From NCBI RefSeq assembly GCF_900102965.1, contig NZ_FNGM01000014.1, positions 1 through 64,000 of the forward strand: a stretch of 64,000 nucleotides of DNA, written 5' to 3'. Of the stretch, positions 60,833 through 64,000 are shown piece after piece. The position numbers were made by a program, and so were the translations under genes. Position 1 is the stretch's first letter; every line of letters begins with the position of its first letter. A model generated the notes under the pieces. That model was not told where the DNA came from. It ran no database searches and saw nothing but the letters and a program-made list of their open reading frames with translations. This DNA comes from Paenibacillus jilunlii. GTDB taxonomy: Bacteria; Bacillota; Bacilli; Paenibacillales; Paenibacillaceae.

Positions 60833-62977
60833 TTATGATGCCACCTTGTGAATATCTTCGGCAGGCAGCGGCGGAAAGAATAAGAAGCCCTGAATATGCG
60901 GGCAGTTATGCTTAATCAGGAAGTCAAGCTGTTCCTGGGTCTCCACGCCTTCCGCAATCAGATCATACCCGAGCTGCGAGGCGACGTATACGATGGATTT
61001 AATAATCGTTTCATCAATGGAGCTGACGCCGATACCGGTGATGAAGGTGCGGTCGATTTTGATTTTGTTAACGGGAAAATGCTTCAGGTAGTTCAGTGAA
61101 GAATATTTGGTGCCGAAGTCGTCGATGGAGACGACGATGCCATGGTCGCGCATCTGCTGCAGCAGCGGATAATGCTCTTCCAGCAGCGCGGTGCTCTCCG
61201 TAATTTCGAACTCCAGCATACTGGTCTCCAGTCCATATTGGTCCAGCACCGCAAGCAGGTTCTCGATCAGGTTGCGGTTGTAGAACCAGCTGTTGGAGAT
61301 ATTGATCGAGGTCCTGTGCAGCGGCAGACCCATCGATCTCCATTCACAGAGCTGGCGGCAGACCTCACGGAGCACCCAGTCCGTAAGCTGAATCATCAGC
61401 CCGGCCTCCTCCACGGCGGTAATGAAGGTGCCTGGCCCGATCAGGCCCTTTTCGGGATGGTTCCAGCGGACAAGCGCCTCCATGCCAATCATTTTACCGG
61501 TAACGGCGTTGATCTGCGGCTGGTAGTGCAGCACAAATTCTTCGCGCTCCAGTGCGGAATGCAGATATTTGGCGATCATCGTCTTCTGCTCCAGCTTCTC
61601 GCGCAGCTCCCAATCAAAGATGAAGTAATTGGCCTCCTCCTGACTTTTGGCCTGATACATCGACATGTCCGCGAACTTCAGCAGATCATCCTTGTTCAGC
61701 GAGTGCTCAGGATACAGCGAGACGCCTATACTGGTCGATAAGCTCAGATGTGCGCCGGAAATCAGCAGCGTTTCCGAGATCAGCCCGCTGATGTCTCCAG
61801 CGATAAGGGGGATATGCTCCCGGGGCAGGCCGGAGAATACCATCACGAACTCATCGCCGCCGGTGCGCGCGAACAGCTTGAAGGGCACTTTGCCGTTTTT
61901 CAGCCGATGGGCAAGCGTCTTGATGACCTGGTCGCCGATGGAGTGTCCCAGTGTATCATTGATTTCCTTGAAACGGTTGAGATCAAAAAAGAACAGCGTG
62001 TAGGTCTGTGTCGGCTCTGCCGATTGCAGAAGGCGTTCGAACTCGTCCATAAAATACAGCCGGTTGGGTATTTCCGTTAGGCTGTCGTAATGCGCGAGCT
62101 TTTCATACAGACGCTTGGACACGCGGAGATCACGTGTGCGGATGCTGACCACCCGTTCCAGTTCACGGTTGAAGCGGCTCTGATGCCAGAAGATATAGAG
62201 AATGAATGCGATGATAAGCAGGATAGCCATATCGATCCAGAGAACGCTGCGCAGCACTTCCCATTTCTTATGCGAAGGCGTAGGAATGCCCATCAGCCAG
62301 TGCTGATTGTAGACGGTAACCGGAACCACCAGCTGCTTGTCTTCCTTACGGGTGGGAGTGCCGAATAGAAAAGTATGGTCTTCTGTTCTCACAAATATTT
62401 GGGTGTCCTTCAGCAAAAGCTGGTCCACAATATTCTCAATCTTCAGTGTTACAGAAACTATGCCTGTAAAAGAATTGTTATGGTAGATGGCTTGTCTGAT
62501 CACCATGCCGTATTCACCCTGGGCGAGAGTCCGGGGACCGTCTATTGTAATGCCGCCGGAGCGGATGGTTTCTTGGACCATGCCGGGTGAGGATAGTGCT
62601 GAATCCAGCAGCAGGCTTTTGCCCAGAATCGCTGTATTGCCTGAGAGAGGATATAAATAACGGATGAGGCCGTCCGGAGCGATCATGATATTCATAACGT
62701 TGCTAGAATTATTGTTGTAGGCGGTGTGCAGATACTCGTTAATCAGATTTGGATCAGCATCAAAGCCAACCGTTTGTATAAAGGAACTGACGCCTTTGAC
62801 AATCGAGGCTCTCTCTTCAATGTTTGAGGTTAGCATGACTGCTTGTGAGGACAGATCGGCTTTTTCAGCCCGGTACTCCCGGTCTACAGATAAAGAGTAA
62901 TAGTAGAAAAGAGAGAGCTGAAGAACGACTACAAAGCCGAGGATGATCGTTAAAGGCTTTTTATTAATGAAAGCCAT
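60833..62977 (-). CDS. GGDEF-EAL protein with extracellular CHASE-like sensor
   Basis: A 714-residue protein that could make or degrade c-di-GMP. Two membrane helices (about residues 7-26 and 246-266) enclose an extracellular sensor domain of the CHASE type. The GGDEF domain (about 290-450) keeps ARTGGDEFVMVF. The EAL domain (about 460-705) keeps GMEALVRWNHPEKG, the acidic residues in EFEITESTAL and the DDFGTKYSSL loop. Both active sites look intact, so the net activity is undetermined. A GGAGG site precedes the ATG. It adds to the c-di-GMP genes in this window. Confidence 0.94.
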   Translation of the reverse strand: MAFINKKPLTIILGFVVVLQLSLFYYYSLSVDREYRAEKADLSSQAVMLTSNIEERASIVKGVSSFIQTVGFDADPNLINEYLHTAYNNNSSNVMNIMIAPDGLIRYLYPLSGNTAILGKSLLLDSALSSPGMVQETIRSGGITIDGPRTLAQGEYGMVIRQAIYHNNSFTGIVSVTLKIENIVDQLLLKDTQIFVRTEDHTFLFGTPTRKEDKQLVVPVTVYNQHWLMGIPTPSHKKWEVLRSVLWIDMAILLIIAFILYIFWHQSRFNRELERVVSIRTRDLRVSKRLYEKLAHYDSLTEIPNRLYFMDEFERLLQSAEPTQTYTLFFFDLNRFKEINDTLGHSIGDQVIKTLAHRLKNGKVPFKLFARTGGDEFVMVFSGLPREHIPLIAGDISGLISETLLISGAHLSLSTSIGVSLYPEHSLNKDDLLKFADMSMYQAKSQEEANYFIFDWELREKLEQKTMIAKYLHSALEREEFVLHYQPQINAVTGKMIGMEALVRWNHPEKGLIGPGTFITAVEEAGLMIQLTDWVLREVCRQLCEWRSMGLPLHRTSINISNSWFYNRNLIENLLAVLDQYGLETSMLEFEITESTALLEEHYPLLQQMRDHGIVVSIDDFGTKYSSLNYLKHFPVNKIKIDRTFITGIGVSSIDETIIKSIVYVASQLGYDLIAEGVETQEQLDFLIKHNCPHIQGFLFFPPLPAEDIHKVAS

Positions 62978-63143
62978 GGAGTGCCTCCGATATCAAAAAA
63001 ATTCAACATTATTCTTACCATTCATTAGAAGCGGTTCCCGCCCAGGAAAATGTCGATATATGTCGTATGTGTTTCTATAGCATGTCATCTTTATCGTCTT
63101 TGCGCAAGGGAAAAGCTTACAGTGGGCCTGCAAAATTAAAAAA

Positions 63144-63183
63144 GGATAAACACGTCCCGCCTGAAGGCGGCATGTATTTATCC
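63144..63183 (-). terminator. Terminator of the acetate transporter gene
   Basis: GGATAAA-ACGT-CCGCC pairs with GGCGG-ATGT-TTTATCC. On the minus strand the stem is followed by TTTTTTT. It starts 14 bases after the transporter stop codon. Confidence 0.88.
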
Positions 63184-63197
63184 GTTGCAGTTCTAAC

Positions 63198-63821
63198 CTA
63201 TTTTTTGAAGATCCCGAGCGGAGCTCCGACCGGAAGGAATTGGCGTCCAAAATGAGCGTTGAGCACTGACGCGCCACAGCCATAAAGAGAAACGATACCA
63301 ATGGCCAGTTCGGAGCAGGCAGCCAGCTTATGGAAAAACTCAGCAGCGAATCCAAAGGAATCCATCGTAAGTCCGAGGAACAGGAAATCAATTAACACAA
63401 AGATGACGAGCAGCACCCGGTTTGCTTCCACAGCGCCGAGGGTCATGAAGAGGGTGAAGACCAGATATCCCAGGAAAACAAATCCCAGCTGTTTGGGGTC
63501 TACGCCTTCCGCCAATACCGTTCCGAATACCCCGAGCTTGATCAGCCAGCTGCCCGCCATGCCGAACCAGAAGAACGCGTAAGCGCCAAAGGCGGTCATC
63601 CCGAAGGTATTGTTGTGTTTGGCATCCTGAATGGATGCGAACAGCTGGGCAAAGGCTCCGAGAAAAATAGCCCAAGGAATGCAATAGCTGAGACCTGTTG
63701 TAATTTCAAGCTTTTGTGAAGAAGCGACCAGGGTGACGATAGCCAATCCGAACAGGCCGATGGCGCTGGGGTCGGCGGTGACGATTTTGACGGATTGGGT
63801 GTGTGGCGATTGCGCTGACAT
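63198..63821 (-). CDS. Acetate uptake transporter (GPR1/FUN34/SatP family)
   Basis: A 207-residue membrane protein with six helices. The N-terminal motif DPSAIGLFGLAIVTLVASS matches the NPAPLGL-type signature of the AceTr family, and GAYAFFWFGMAG and the C-terminal LAACSELAIGIVSLYG are also typical. E. coli SatP moves acetate and succinate with protons. The ATG at 63821 has GGAGG 11 bases upstream; an in-frame earlier codon would overlap that site. It is monocistronic with its own terminator. Confidence 0.92.
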   Translation of the reverse strand: MSAQSPHTQSVKIVTADPSAIGLFGLAIVTLVASSQKLEITTGLSYCIPWAIFLGAFAQLFASIQDAKHNNTFGMTAFGAYAFFWFGMAGSWLIKLGVFGTVLAEGVDPKQLGFVFLGYLVFTLFMTLGAVEANRVLLVIFVLIDFLFLGLTMDSFGFAAEFFHKLAACSELAIGIVSLYGCGASVLNAHFGRQFLPVGAPLGIFKK

Positions 63822-63860
63822 AACAATAAATGCCTCCAATTTTCATAAGTGTTCGCATAG

Positions 63861-63891
63861 GATAACAGCACCCGGAGCGGGTGCTGTTATC
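63861..63891. other. Perfect 13-bp stem-loop upstream of the acetate transporter
   Basis: GATAACAGCACCC and GGGTGCTGTTATC pair perfectly around a five-base loop, about 40 bases upstream of the transporter start. Without a T tract it could be a leader structure or the end of an upstream gene outside the window. Confidence 0.55.
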
Positions 63892-64000
63892 AGCTTGCCT
63901 ATCATATCATATCGCCCGAACCTTGCCTATAAAGGAAGCATTCATTTTTCGCCAAAAAACAATTTTTTCTGGGACAAAACGGACTGGATTTCACCGGCAT

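Noticed and set aside
62993-63391. 132-codon frame across the acetate transporter terminator
   Set aside because: It overlaps a strong intrinsic terminator and the 3' part of the real gene in another frame.

Overview
The window looks like a chromosomal segment of a Paenibacillus-type Gram-positive bacterium. The genes are moderately GC-rich, strong AGGAGG-like ribosome binding sites precede most of them, several starts are GTG or TTG, and there are many two-component and ABC systems. SLH-type surface anchoring, MprF, energy-coupling-factor transporters and futalosine-pathway menaquinone genes fit the same picture. The genus is inferred from gene content and style, not proven. I saw no rRNA, tRNA, CRISPR array, phage or complete insertion sequence.

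Positions 1-13,700: a RidA/aldehyde dehydrogenase pair, then a Crp/Fnr regulator divergent from a hybrid-cluster protein gene (hcp) with a clear palindromic operator between them. Next is a 263-bp structured element bounded by inverted repeats, an OmpR-type two-component system with a downstream membrane-anchored protein, an SLH-anchored beta-lactamase-fold hydrolase, and a sensor-domain protein beside a single-chain histidine kinase/response regulator. Positions 13,700-25,800: a FapA-like DUF342 gene behind a cyclic-di-GMP-I riboswitch, a FUSC-type exporter, the potABCD polyamine transporter, a long non-coding gap with repeats, a nuclease-like gene, a frameshifted methyltransferase, and mqnD-mqnB.

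Positions 26,190-30,670: a quinone-stress locus (mhqR, doxX, mhqO, mhqD) with matching palindromes at two promoters, then a Bcr/CflA-type efflux gene with a 52-residue overlapping small ORF. Positions 31,270-43,000: mprF, a biotin ECF transporter (bioY divergent from ecfA and an ecfA-ecfT fusion), a cytosolic alpha-amylase, a DUF72 protein, a metallo-beta-lactamase-fold hydrolase and a diguanylate cyclase.

Positions 43,130-56,430 form the most coherent functional block: a reductive pyrimidine catabolism island. It has a four-gene NMT1/THI5-type ABC importer, methylmalonate/malonate-semialdehyde dehydrogenase, an omega-amino-acid aminotransferase, a divergent PucR regulator, dihydropyrimidine dehydrogenase (preT, preA), dihydropyrimidinase and a small unknown protein. 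GlnR/TnrA-like boxes precede both rightward operons at nearly the same distance from the start codon, which points to nitrogen control. The beta-ureidopropionase step is not encoded here.

Positions 56,530-64,000: a TVP38-family membrane protein, a cysteine-desulfurase-like enzyme next to a DsrE-like protein, an AraC regulator, a small membrane protein, a GGDEF-EAL protein and an acetate transporter. Two c-di-GMP enzymes plus a c-di-GMP riboswitch in one window suggest active c-di-GMP signalling. Three copies of an intergenic repeat family (about 21.7, 30.8 and 41.0 kb) link otherwise unrelated loci.
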